Shown piece after piece: positions 24,746-37,000 of a stretch of 64,000 nt of DNA (position 1 is the first letter of the stretch; every line of letters starts with the position of its first letter). The translations under genes were made by a program, and so were the position numbers. The notes under the pieces were generated by a model. The model ran no database searches. It had not been told where the DNA came from and worked only from the letters and a program-made list of their open reading frames with translations. Source of the stretch: Helopsaltes ochotensis (taxonomy: Eukaryota > Chordata > Aves > Passeriformes > Locustellidae). The stretch spans positions 9,458 to 73,457 of the forward strand of contig VXBM01000200.1 of assembly GCA_013400155.1 (NCBI GenBank), in the 5' to 3' direction.

Positions 24746-27539
24746 GGAGTTTTCTGCCTTGATCGTTAGTGAGAGTGCTTTCATTCCTAGTTTTGTATGA
24801 GTACTGCTAGTTTGGCCTTAGAGCATTCCCTCCTTAAGACCTGATCCATAACCAGGATGCACATGTATAGATAGGGCCCATCAAAGCTGAACGGAACTGC
24901 GAAGTGACGATGGATGCAAAGTTCATGTCTGATTCACCACACCTATTTTTAGATATGTGTGTCTGAGTCTGAGCCGTTACAGTCAAGACATTTAGATGTC
25001 TGCTTTAGGATGCAATGGAACCTGTACTACAGTAGTCTGCTTCTTTCCGCTGTCTATACTAACCCATAATATTTAGCATAACTCCAAGGTTGGTCAAATG
25101 AATCACACTATGCATCTGGCCTTACAGAAAGGGATTTGTTGTTTGTGCTGTTCAGGTACATGGTGATCACTACCTTGTTCACCAGCTGCATGACAAAATT
25201 GTGAATTTCTAGGGGTTTTTTTATTCCTTCCTATTCATGTACCAATCTCCTCTTAATCTAGGAAATACCTTCAAGTTTGTGTCCTAATGGAATGCCTGGA
25301 TACTACCTAGGTTTTTACATGACAAACCATCCATTTAGCGTCTGAGAAGTAAACCCACTAATGGCAACCTATCTTTGTGCCTCAGGGACTGCTTCCTCTC
25401 AGCAGCTGCCTGTGTTACCTAATATGTGTTCTCTTTACTTCCACTGTAGAATTCACATTTATCTAATTTTCTGCTTCCAGTGCTTCCTCTAGAACTGTGT
25501 TCAGATGGGTTTTGTTAGTGATATTTTAATTTTGCAGGATGCTTTTGCTAATAAATGCTTTTACATCTTTGAAAATTTAATCTCTTTTGTTATTTTCCAA
25601 ACACATTTCTAAACTAAGTTCCTTGCCTTCATTAGTATTCTCAGTAGCACCCAGCTTAATAGCATCAGCAAATTTTCAGCAAATTAACCAGTTGTTTATG
25701 TCTTCAATATCAAAATTAAAATGTTAAACAGGACTGTTCCAACACTGATCCTCTGGCAGCCTAATCAGTCACTTTTCCCAAACTTAGCAATTTGTCATTT
25801 ATCATCACTGTGGTACTTCAGCCATAGTTCAGACTGTCTTACCAGACATATGTAATCATACGTAATTAATTTGGTAAAATAATATAAAATGATAAGCTAA
25901 ATTTCAAATATTCTAAGTGAGTTCAGGCTTAGTTTTCAATTAAAATTCCCACTCAGTGGGCAGATGCATCACAAAAGCAAATGCATTAAAATCAAAGTGC
26001 AATGCATAACGAATGAAATGGAAAATCGTAGATACAGTATTATACAGAGATATTAGATAAATCAGTGATACATATGAGCTGTAATCCATCATAAATATGA
26101 ATACAGGTATAATAGGAGGGATTCAGAGATACGTAGTCAAAGGCCTGCAATGCCTTTGCACAGCTGGGATCTGATTTGAAAGAGGGGGTAATCCCAATCT
26201 CCTGAAATGTGATCATTTCAGGAGATTTATTCAACCTAATTTCCCTAAAGAAAAAAGTCGAAACTTCCTTTTAATTTTGCATTTTACTTGAATGAAGTAT
26301 TTCTTGGCCTAGATATCACAAGCAGTAATTCAGGACAGTGGTTTCTGGTTTCACTGGGATATCCACACAGATTCTTGGTATTGCTTGTCATACGTGAGTG
26401 TCAGTTCACTTCCTGCGTTGCCCAATGCACAATGCACAGGGGGCTCACACTCAGTTCTTTCATGTACCAGTTCCTCTAATTTGTTTGAACTGATATATGA
26501 AATGGTTGTTTCCATTATTATTTCATAGAAAGGTTGCCCTAGATCTTCACTTCTTTTGGTGCATAAGGAAATCTGGGAAGACACTGGGTCCTTGAAATGA
26601 AGCTGACATCTTGGACACTTTCCATAGCACACAAGGGGAAAAAAAAACCCCAAAAAAACAAGTAGGAGAGAGCTCTGAAGTGAGTACTGGGGGCGGTGAG
26701 GAATGTAGTGGGATGAATGGTCAGGAAGACACTCTAATGCTTTCATTTAAAAATAGACATGCAGTCTCTTATGTGGTTACAGAGTAAGATTCAAAGAGGT
26801 AACAGGAGTGTATTCCAAAATCCAAAGGAAAAAAAGCAATAAGAATTTATTATGATGATAGATTCAGTTTCATGGTATATTGGAACCTTACTCATGACTT
26901 TTCATGACCTGTGAGGAATGGTATTAGCAAATTGGGCAAGAGATTCATAGTGTACAGCAGTCAAGTAAGAACCATAGTGCCTGTCAACCCTTTTGCAGTA
27001 AAATTTAATTTCCTGCCTTTCTGTCCTATGCAGAGCAGAAACTTTATTTTTATTGTTCCGTTTGACTTTGAAGAAATATACCTTGTTAACAACTTCACTG
27101 TCTATCTGAAACTTTATTTTAGCTTTCTTCTTTATAATGGTAAGACACTCAGCATGTATTGCTTAAGAATCTTTTAAATTTACCTCTAATAATTGCAATT
27201 CATGTAGGTCTAATTGTGCTGAAACAGAAATATTAGTTGAAATTACATGTAGAATAGAGCAAATAATTCTTAAAGAATTAAGTTGATCAGAATCCTCAAG
27301 GTTTCTGAAAACAGAAATGCAGTGTAACAATATATTTTAACTGAATTTAAAGGTAGGTAGGTAAAAATACAGAGACAAAAAATAGAAAAAAAAATAGAAA
27401 AAAGATATAAGTAGTCATGTTCAATTCTAAGGCATGTCACTTAGACCCTAGCCCTCTAACTAAATATATCCCTCCAGAAGTGTGAAAAGACTGGGCAGTG
27501 TCCTTCAAAGATTGACTAGCACTGGAGCTGATTTTGTGT
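24746..27539. other. AT-rich non-coding stretch, nothing recognised
   Basis: No exon or repeat family was recognised. There are A-rich patches near 26,639-26,660 and 27,378-27,406. Frames on both strands around 26,290-26,750 have no domain resemblance. Confidence 0.5.
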
Positions 27540-27660
27540 AATTCCTCTATTATATTATTGACCAGGAGGATGGGATGGAGTGCACCCTTCTCAAGTTTGT
27601 AAATGACACTGGACTGGAGGAGTGATTGATGACTGGAGGCAGAGGGAACTCACCAAGGTT
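27540..27660 (+). mobile_element. CR1 LINE fragment, reverse-transcriptase region
   Basis: The text around 27,575-27,615 matches the CR1 stretch encoding the reverse-transcriptase active-site area, with a diverged FADDT-like segment (27,594-27,611 reads KFVNDT). Orientation is plus. Its continuation to the right is unclear, and the copy may belong to the same insertion as the next fragment, which carries the same region again. Confidence 0.6.
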
Positions 27661-28089
27661 GTGTTGAAAGGGCTCTTGGGTATAAGATGTGCCATAATGA
27701 TGTGAGACCAAGATAGTTCAGTGGTTTGAAGCACATTACATACAAAATGTGGTTCAAAGTTTAGCTTTGAAATACTGCGTGTAAGGGAAGGCAAAGCAGA
27801 TGGTATTTGGTGACTCACCAGTATGAAGGTAAAGTGCAACCACCATACTGAGCTCTTATCTCTTCTTCATCTCATGGGCGGCTTGTCCCACTCTCATGCC
27901 TGTTGGAGGGACAGCACAAAAAGGCACGAGCAGCTCAGGATGTTTCTGGTGGGCATTGGTGATAACTTCTAAAAAACATAAGTGATTAAGGAGCTCACAA
28001 GCTGATGAAGTAGGGACATGTGGGGCTGGACTGAAAGCTGTCTGAACTGGCAGGCTCAAAATGTAGTGATCAGCACCATGAAGACTAGA

Positions 28090-28670
28090 GGGAGATCAGA
28101 CCCTAGTAGTGTACCCCAGGCTGCAATACAGCAGCCAGCTTGTCCAGCACTGTCCAGCACTGCTTAATGCTTTAATTAGTGATCGGGGTGATGGGCAGAC
28201 TGTACCCTCATCAAGTTTGCAGATGAGACAAACCTGGGAGAAATGGCTGATAAACCAGTGGGTGTGGCTTGATGCAGGGAGGGTCTTGGATGGGCTGGAG
28301 AAGTGAACCTTATGAAGTCAAGGGAAAGGTTATTGGTAATTTATAAATGGCAGGGTGTAAAGAAGAAACATTTAGACTCTTCTCATTCATTCCCATTGAG
28401 AAGACTAGAGGCAATGGGCATAAAGTAAAACAGAGAATTCTATCTGAATATAAGAATTTATTTTTTACTTTACTGTGAGAGTGGTTGCACACCAGAACAC
28501 TGTCTAAAGATGCTGTACCGTCTCCATCCTTGGACATTCTCAAAATACAACTGGACACAATCCTGGACAAGTTAGTTCTTCTGACCCTGCTTTGAACAGG
28601 GAGGTTGAATGAGATGATTCTCCATATAGCCCTTTCAGACTCATGCATTCTGTAGTCTGTTATTGTCTAG
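28090..28670 (+). mobile_element. CR1 LINE, 5'-truncated copy with 3' end
   Basis: From 28,180 the sequence follows the CR1 polymerase region (TCAAGTTTGCAGATGAGACA, the FADDT-type motif now FADET), then jumps to the C-terminal and untranslated region and ends with a degraded tail (GGGAGGTTGAATGAGATGATT, then CATGCATTCTGTAGTCTGTT) near 28,665. It is on the plus strand. Within it a 10-base unit (TGTCCAGCAC) is tandemly duplicated at 28,141-28,160. Several internal deletions are evident and no long frame remains. Confidence 0.8.
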
Positions 28671-29227
28671 CAAGATGACCTAACTTGAGCCTGAGTGGGA
28701 AGCACTGAAGGAATTTCAGGAATATCTGAAATACTGGCAGACTGATAATTTCCTGCTTTGTCTATGGTGAAAACCTCTGTGTAAGAACTAAGTATGAGGT
28801 TAGATCAAATAGATTTACTATTTGATAGAAAACCTCAAAGATAATTGAAATTGCTAAAGATTGAATATTTTACTTAACCATGTTTAGGAGTCAAAATTAC
28901 ACGTTACTCAACTCCCTTTTCAGCTTGAAATTTGCAAAGTCTTTGTAGTGTGAAATAGTAGAGCTTATAAAACCCAACACCTGAACAGATGGCAAGACAA
29001 GGGAGAAAAGTGCACAGTGAAATGAAGACGAGGAGGGATATTACATTCTTTTAAACCATATATAACTTGAATTCTGTAAGAACAGTATAAATTGAAATGG
29101 TTTAATGTTAATCAGTTATGGGCAAACATGCATTTGCTATCAATATTTTACAAAAGCATGGGGAAATAAATGAATGAATTGTTCATGACTCTTGCACTTG
29201 GTGTCACAAGTCATTTGGCAGATAAAT
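28671..29227. other. Spacer between two oppositely oriented CR1 copies
   Basis: AT-rich DNA without genes. The CR1 copy on the left ends here and the one on the right also ends here, so their 3' tails face each other across about 560 bases. Confidence 0.6.
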
Positions 29228-31020
29228 CACAGAGTCACTGAATTTTTAGATTTGGAAGGGACCTCTGGAGATCATCTAGTCCAGCCTTCTACCAAGGCAG
29301 GGTCACCCGGAGCAGGTCACACAGGAACATGTCCAGATGGGTTTTGAATGTCTCCAGAAAGGGAGACTCCATGACCTTCCTGTGCAGCCTGTTCCAGTGC
29401 TCTGCCACCTTTCCTTACATTGAGGTAGAACCTTCTTGTTATTTAGTTTATGGTCATTGCTCCTCATTCTGTCACTGAAAACAGTCTGGCACCATCGCCT
29501 TTGAGATATTTACTCTTAGTAATGAGATGTCCTATTCAGTATTTTCTCCTCCAGACTAAACAGGCCCAGTTCCTGCAGTCTCTCTCCATAAGAGAAATAC
29601 TCCAGCCCCCTCATCATCTTTATGGTCTCTGCTGGACCCTCTCCAGTAGCTCCTTGACTTTGTTGTAGAGGTGTCCAGAACTGGTCATAGTATTCCAGAT
29701 GTAGCCTCACTAGGGCCAAGTAGAGGGGCAGGATCACCTCTCTTGACCTGCTGGCCACACTCTTCCCAAAGCACCCCAGGATCCCACTGGCCCTCCTGCC
29801 CACCAGGCCACTGCTGGCTCATTGTAATCTTGTCATCCAGCAAGACTCTCAGGTCCTTCTCTACAGAGCTGCTCTCCAGTCGGTCAGACCAGCTTATCAA
29901 GGTCCTGCAGAATGGCAGCACAGCCCTCAGGTATATCAGCCGCTATTGCAGTTTCATTTTGTCAGCAAACTTGCTGATGATCTCTTGAATTCTTTCCCTT
30001 TGTCCAGGTTCTTGATAAACAAGTTGAATAAGACTGGACCCAGTAATGAACTTGGGCAACACCACTGACTACAGGCCTCCAGCTGGATTCTAATCCTCTG
30101 ATCACAACCCACTGAACTCTGCCATTCAATCAGTCAGTTAGTTCTTGATCCACCTCACTGTCCATTCATCAAATCCACATTTCCTGAGCTTACCTACGAG
30201 GATTTTATGGGACAGTCTCAAGAGCCTTGCTGAAGTCCAAATAGACAACACCCACTGCTCTCCCCTCAACAACCCATTCTGCTATGTCATGATATAGGCT
30301 TTTTTTTATATATAGATTTGTCAGGGATGATTTCCCCTTGGTGAATCCATGCTGACTACCCCTGATTAACTTTTCTTCTGCATGGTCATTGATGACCTCC
30401 AGAATGGCCTATTCCATCACCTTTCCAGGGATGGAGGTCAGGCTGACTTGCTGGTAGTTTCATGGGTCTTCCTTCTTGCACTGTTTAAGGACGGGAGTAA
30501 CACTGGCCTTCAGTCATTAGTCCTGTCCCATTCTCCATGGTTTTTCAAAGGTGGTGGAGAACAGCAGAGTAACAACATCCAGCAGCTCCCTCAGCACTCA
30601 TGGAGGCATCCTATCAGGTTTTACAGATTTATGCACATGAAGTCTGCCTAGCTGATCTCTAACCCAACCCTCTATGACCTGGGGGAAGTCTTCCTCTCTC
30701 TGCCCTCCTTTTGTCCCAGAATTTGGGGACTCCTGAGAACCAGCCTCAGCAGTGAAGACTGAGGCAAAGAAAGCATTGTTTTCTCCTTCTCTGTGTCTTC
30801 CATTACCTGAACAACCATCTGAATCAGCAGCAGCCCCACGTTTCCCCTAATCTTCCTTTTTCTGCTGATATATTTGTTAAGCTCTTCTTGATGTCTTTGA
30901 TGACCTCTGCCAGACTTGACTCCAAGTGGGCCTTGGCCTTTCTTGTCACATCCCTGCCTACTCTGACAATTTTCCTATAGTCCTCCCATATGGCCTGTTC
31001 ATTTTTCCACATCCCATAAA
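29228..31020 (-). mobile_element. CR1 LINE, long copy of about 1.8 kb
   Basis: This is the longest mobile element in the window. The 3' end is at 29,228 (a CACAGAGTCACTGAA tail, then TTTGGAAGGGACCTCTGGAG), and the body runs leftward on the minus strand from about 31,020. Reading the minus strand from 31,012, the order of parts is that of CR1 ORF2 from just before the reverse transcriptase to the C-terminus, then a short 3' untranslated region. The first half of ORF2, including the endonuclease, is missing, as is usual for 5'-truncated copies. It is heavily mutated and not mobile. Confidence 0.92.
29516..31012 (-). pseudogene. Broken CR1 ORF2 reverse-transcriptase remnant
   Basis: Conserved CR1 polymerase segments can be read in order on the minus strand but in shifting frames. 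They include a basic stretch before the polymerase domain (VGRDVTRKAKAHLESSLAEV, 30,875-30,970), a YRP-like block ending SLTSIPGKVM near 30,430, YLDFSKALETVP near 30,230, and the C-terminal ILGCFGKSVASRSREVILPL near 29,730-29,790. Stops and frameshifts separate them, and part of the palm region with the FADD catalytic motif is missing or altered near 29,965. The original protein copied CR1 RNA into DNA at the target site. This copy cannot. Confidence 0.85.
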
Positions 31021-34000
31021 CTCCTTTTTTTGTATTGAGAGCTGTTAATAACAGATGGATGAAAAGATCTCCCCAACAAAGAAAATTACATGAGAAGAGG
31101 TCTGTATTTCAGTCTGGTGTTAATTCCTCAGCCTGCCAAAGAAGTAATTTTTTTGCTATTTTTACAAGTCACTGAACATCTTAACATAACTGGAACCAGT
31201 CAGCAGTTGAGTTCATCTGTTATATTAAACCTGACTCAAATGTCAGTCTATATGTAAGATTAGCAACAGTGGTAAAATCACAGTTATGAGTCTCCAAATG
31301 GTTTTAGGGCAGAATTTGTAAGTTACATCAGGAAGAAAAGGTGAAAAAATCTGTATTATTGGAAAATCAGGCCAAGAAAAAAGAAAATAATTTTGCTATT
31401 TATTATGAAAGAGTATCCAGTCTGGAAGTCATGGTTGGTTTAAATCTGAAAGAATGACATTTCAATATAAAGAGAGATAATTATTACGTAATTAATGTTT
31501 CTGGCAGTAACAGCAGTGTTAGGGGTAGTACTAGTAGTACTACTTCCAGTAGTAATATCAGCGACATTATATTCTCAAACAACATGCAGTCCTGAGGAGA
31601 AACAGGTGTCAAATTCCTCAGGATTCTAAATCTTTAAGATAGATACTGTTCACTTCCTCTATACAGGGGAGCCCACAATGCAGGCACGTGCCACTTTGCA
31701 GGTGATGGCCTGGGTAAATAACCTTGGTGGCTTTCTCACAGGCCACAGAAGGTGCATCTGGCATTGGTGGTACCATCATCTGGTAGAATCTGAGGTGAGT
31801 TCTGACACTCTTCTTCCTTGAAGCACTTTGGGACGAGAACTTAACAATGGCTTTACACAACAGGCCTGGTAGGAGCCTGTATGGGCAGTGTTTGGAGAAT
31901 GAGACAGGGATGTATCAATGAGACGGAAAAGAAACACAAAATCATGTCAAGGAAATTCTGACAGTGTGACCAGAGCCTGAAAGCTGATAGATATGTCCTG
32001 TCCAGTGAATGATTGGTCTGAAACAGAGTCTGTGGGAGCACTGGCTGCTTAATTTGTTTGTTGAAGACTCCACGTGGAATGTGTCTGGTAGCTCACTCGT
32101 GGTGGTATCCTGCAGCTTCAAGTTGCTTTTGCAGAAGGACTTCCATGGCTATTGAAGTGAATTGCGTAGTTTAAATAATACATTTTAAATCCTTCTGAAA
32201 GTCAGAAACAGGTGAACTTGGGGCCATTTCTCCTGGAACTTAAAATTAAAAATATAACATGTTCTTGCTATCTGACATCTGCACAGCAGCTCAGGACACC
32301 ATCTCTTAAGTTTGGGTTGATATTTTTTTCCTTGGTGTTAGCTGGGGGATAGAACTAAGGCTGAATATGATCACAATGGATTGGAGAAACAGTTTGGAAG
32401 AAACAGGCACAATTCAATACAGACGAATGCAGAGTTCCAGCTTTAGCAATAGACAAAGTTAATAAACACTTTCCTTACTTGGCTAGAGGTCTTTGATATG
32501 TGTGACTTAATTTGACAGTTTTCCTCAGTTGTACATAAAGAGTTAAATATATCTTTGTTCATTACTGACAAGGGAACATATATTTAAACAAAAAGATGAT
32601 TAGGGAGGGTTTAGGACCATCAATTCTTTCTTCACCAGCTGTCATGTATTGGCTATAACACATCCTTAAATCTGCATTTATATATATTTTTATTTATTTT
32701 ACATTTACATAGGCAAGATCTCTTACCTTAAATTCATCAAAATATTACAAGAAGTTGTCATTGGATAAGAAAGAGCTATAACATATTCATTTAAACCAAA
32801 GTGTGCTTGAAAAATGGCTATATAAGGGACTTACTTTTATTTCTTTGCTTTACAGTTCACTTCTGCTGCTTTTTCTCAGTTCTTCAATGTTGTACAGTTC
32901 AGTCACTGAAGATGTGTGTTTTTTCCCATCTTACTATCCATGAATTCTCATATTAACATCTGGCAAATTCTGCCAGATGTCAATGAAACAGTTTCCTAGT
33001 TTCAGTGCTGGAGATGCTATCTCAGCTTTAGATACAGAGGAGGTTTGTGATTGCTGTGCTGTTCTGTCCTGCTGCTTCTGTGTTCTCCATGCACAGGGTG
33101 ATCTGTGGGGGAACTGCCAAAGGAAGAGAAATTTCAGGAGTAGGAATGTACTTGCTGTATCACACAGAGCAAATAACCCCACTTCCCCTCTGCTTTCTCC
33201 TTGTGAAATAGCTAGGAAGAATATCTAAACCTCTGGAACAGACCTTTCGATGTGTAGAACTTAAAAGTAATAAATATAGTGGGGATTTTTTTTTTTTTTT
33301 TGTATCAGGAGTAGTGAAATGTGGAAAGCTCTCAAATCACTTCATTTCTAGATCCTTAAAAAACCCTTCTGTGGGCTGTTCAGCTCAGCAAGAACCACAC
33401 AGGACACTCGATGAGGAGAAGGACCCAAAAGAGGGCCTTTTGTTTATTCTTTCTTTCTTAAGTAGACCGCAGGTCCATGCCAGGGATTGGATGAGAAGGT
33501 GAACACCTCTCATCTCCACTGGCCTAGCTGACGGTCAGTCAGTACAATTTGCATCCAAAGGTATGTGATATTTACCAATCCATTTCCCAAACAAACCTTA
33601 TCTTACAGATACACCAGCGTGAGAACGGCAAAGCACTACCTAAACATTGAGGATTCTGACTCCATTCTAAAAGCTAAGAAACACATCAGAAAGGCTGCAA
33701 AAATCAGGGCAACACCCTTCCATAGTAAGGGCATACACTTTCACCTGCTTATAGGGTGATCATCCTTTCTGTGCATTCTCCTTTTCCTGTCACCTCTGGC
33801 AGCAACCCCTGCATTCTCACTCTGCTCATGACTTGACATCATTACTTTTCACTGTATGTGCTTAATTTTTCTGTCTGGTTCCTGCTTTCCTTCTCTACAC
33901 CTTTTTCTTTCCCACACAGTGCTATTTCATCTTGACCTTGTAATTAGCCAAATGATAATCAATAAGGTATTATATTCTGTGCATAAAAATAATATCCGGA

Positions 34001-37000
34001 AATTAGCTTGCTGCTTAAACAGCCTCACTTCCCTGCAACAGCCTGCTGAATCAAACATTACTGGAAACATTGATAGCTGCACTATTACTAAATGAAATAC
34101 AAATTTACATACTTTATCTTCCCATGACAATGGTCGTCTGAAATGATACCTCTGAGCATACTTTATTTTACTGTAGTTTATTTTGGGTAAATGGCTTTCA
34201 GACATAAATCACATTGTTCTTCCAGCCAGCCTTGCTGTAAGGTAAAGTTGTAAGTATTAGAAGATACGGCATCACTGAAATGAGAGGTGGAAGGAAACTG
34301 TTTCGGTGCAGGAGTGATCAGTAGCGGTCTTCTAGCTGAGGATATTCTGACAATACATTTTCACGCTTACCACTCAGAAAGATGGTTATTCAGATCCTTA
34401 CACTTAATCATCTGATTGAAAGGACATGCAGAAGTAGCTTGTTCCCTGCGTAACAGACTGTGAAATGTTACTTCTTTGCTGCTAAAAGGGGATCCAGAGT
34501 TAACATTTGGCATAAAAATGCCAGAGGAAGCGGCTGATCTTTCAATCAAAGGACACAGATAATTTTTGGCAGCAGGAGGCTGATTCTGGATGATCATATG
34601 TAAGAGTTATACTAGGAACTTACTTAAAAATTACTAGTCAGCCAAATAAGCAAATAAATAAAGATGTTGTTATGAAATCAACTTCAGGCACTTGATTTCG
34701 ATTCTCTAAAATATGAGATGGATTGAAAAATAAACCAATGCCATTGTGAAAGGCTTATAAATGCCTTGGTGAAGAGAATAAAATTGAGAAGGAATATTTG
34801 TGTGTAATACCAGCAGAAGCTAGAATTATCACATAGAGCTAATCCTAGGAGCTACTGCACAGCAGTAGTTTTACACAGCAGCAGTTCTGCAGGGATTCAA
34901 ACAAACAAAAGTCGTACCACTGCTTTTGTAGTAAGTTTTTATGTCAAGGAAGACTTCTCTCAAGAAATGAAAGTGGCATCGTTTTTGTTTAGAAGACTGT
35001 GTGACCTTTGACTAGTATAGTAATAAAGCATGTAGTCTAGCCTCTGCAGATCTGATAAGGAAAAAGAAAAAGCAAATTGATGAATGCGGCATGGTGTCAG
35101 AAAGGACATAAAATTTATACAACCTTAGACTTTGCAACCTCCGCTTCAGTCTTCTTGGCAGATTTGAAGGCTTAAATGTTTCCAAGCTCCCTGATTTGTG
35201 TATATTTAATAGCACACTACTATCAGAAGGTTATCAAACCTAATGTTGTACTTATTTTTTTCTTGCTTTTGGAGTGATGAATTGGGGATGGAGGAATGGG
35301 AAAGCAAATGAATTGGTCTTAGTGCAATCTGGAAGAATGTTGCCTTCTATCCATTTGAACCCTGCAAGGCAAAAACATTTTGTCACCAGACAGAATCTGA
35401 TCTCCGTGGTCTATTCAACAGATAGATCCATCAAACAATTCTTTATTTGTTTATTTGGGAAAGATGCGAAATATTTCTGTTTTCAATCTGTGTTCTAAAT
35501 CTATATGCTGATTCTGGTATGCCTAGAATAGGTGTTATCCATGCAATACATTAGCACAAAGCAGGGAACATAGCTTGTCAATCACACTGATATGCATGTT
35601 AATCACTACTTTCCTAGATTCCTTGTCATCCACAAGAAATGCCTTGATGGCATTGGGACCAGCGGCATCAACACCAGTACAACATGCAACTCAACATGCT
35701 GTCAAAAACCCTTCTCATCTTCCTGCAGCTCTTGCTCCAAACACTACTTCCCCTTATCCCCCCACAACAAGATCCTGATGTGAGATCACAGGACAAGACC
35801 AGGCATCTGCGCATCAGGTCAAGAGGAGATGTAGGAGAGGCATCAGGTATGAACAACCCTCCTGCAATAAATCCCCCATTCTTACAAGTGACATTTTTAT
35901 GTGCCACGTTCATCACAGATGGATTCGCTGCCGTGACCAGAGTCAAAGCGTATCTGAACTGTGCCTGAGAGGTGGTCGGATCCACTGGGAAAGCAACTCC
36001 AGGCTACAGATCTTGTACTTCATCGCTCTGGGTGGAGGCCAAAGGCAGCAGTTAATGTGATGGTGCAGAGGGGATGGTCTTGTCCCACTGGCACAGAGTT
36101 GAACAGAGACTCCATCGCTTCCAGAGACTGATGTGTCACAGTGGGGCGCAAGGTGCAGTTCCCTTCTGCTACACAATATCTGCTTCACAAGTTTCTCTAC
36201 TTCACAATTGCTCGAAATGCCCTCATAACCATCCACTCCCCAGGACTCTTTCACTTCTGTTGACTGCTAGACTTCCTCACTTCTTTCTTTCTCCAAAATA
36301 AGACTTTGAGTCCATCTGTAGGCTTGTGAACATCAATTTCACCCTCTTGGAAAAAACTATCCAAGAGGCATTGCTTGAATTTTTTTTTTATTTAATCAGA
36401 TACAGCAATGCAACAGCATTAACTCAGTGAAGCATAATTTAATAATAACTTACATTCTGTAGTGGGTTTGATCCATTTGTCTGAAAACACTTTAAGACAT
36501 TAATGCATTAAATTTAACACTGTCCCTCTTGTGAAGTAGGTAGGTATTATAGCCTTAATTTTACAGATGAGAAAACACAGGCACAAAGAATTGAAATGTC
36601 TTGCTGAAGGTCAAATAAGAGATTCCTGTTAGAACTAAGAAACTGGGAAGAGGAAGGAACAGTGTGTTTCCATTAGCACTGCAGCAATGTATCCAGCTCC
36701 TAAATTTTTATGGAAGAAAATGTGTGCATCTACACACATGAACAAATATATTGGTATATCTTTGTATGTGTAACAAGACACTAGTATAAATGCCTGCATA
36801 ATCAGTAACACACTTTTAAATTGAGACAATGCATCAAAGGGAGGAGTGGACCAAACATAACATTTTGACCAGCAAATTTGTTCATTTTTTCAGTATTATA
36901 AACTAAACATCTCTAGCAGTATTATTTTTTTCTTGTTTCTGTAATACAGTTATTGGTTTTGAGAAATAAATGCACTAAATAAATGAATGTACAACCCTTG

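Noticed and set aside
31618..31860. Minus-strand 80-codon frame with a CxxC pair, considered as a retroviral or zinc-binding remnant
   Set aside because: A single CxxC without further spaced Cys or His residues, and no neighbouring retroviral sequence.
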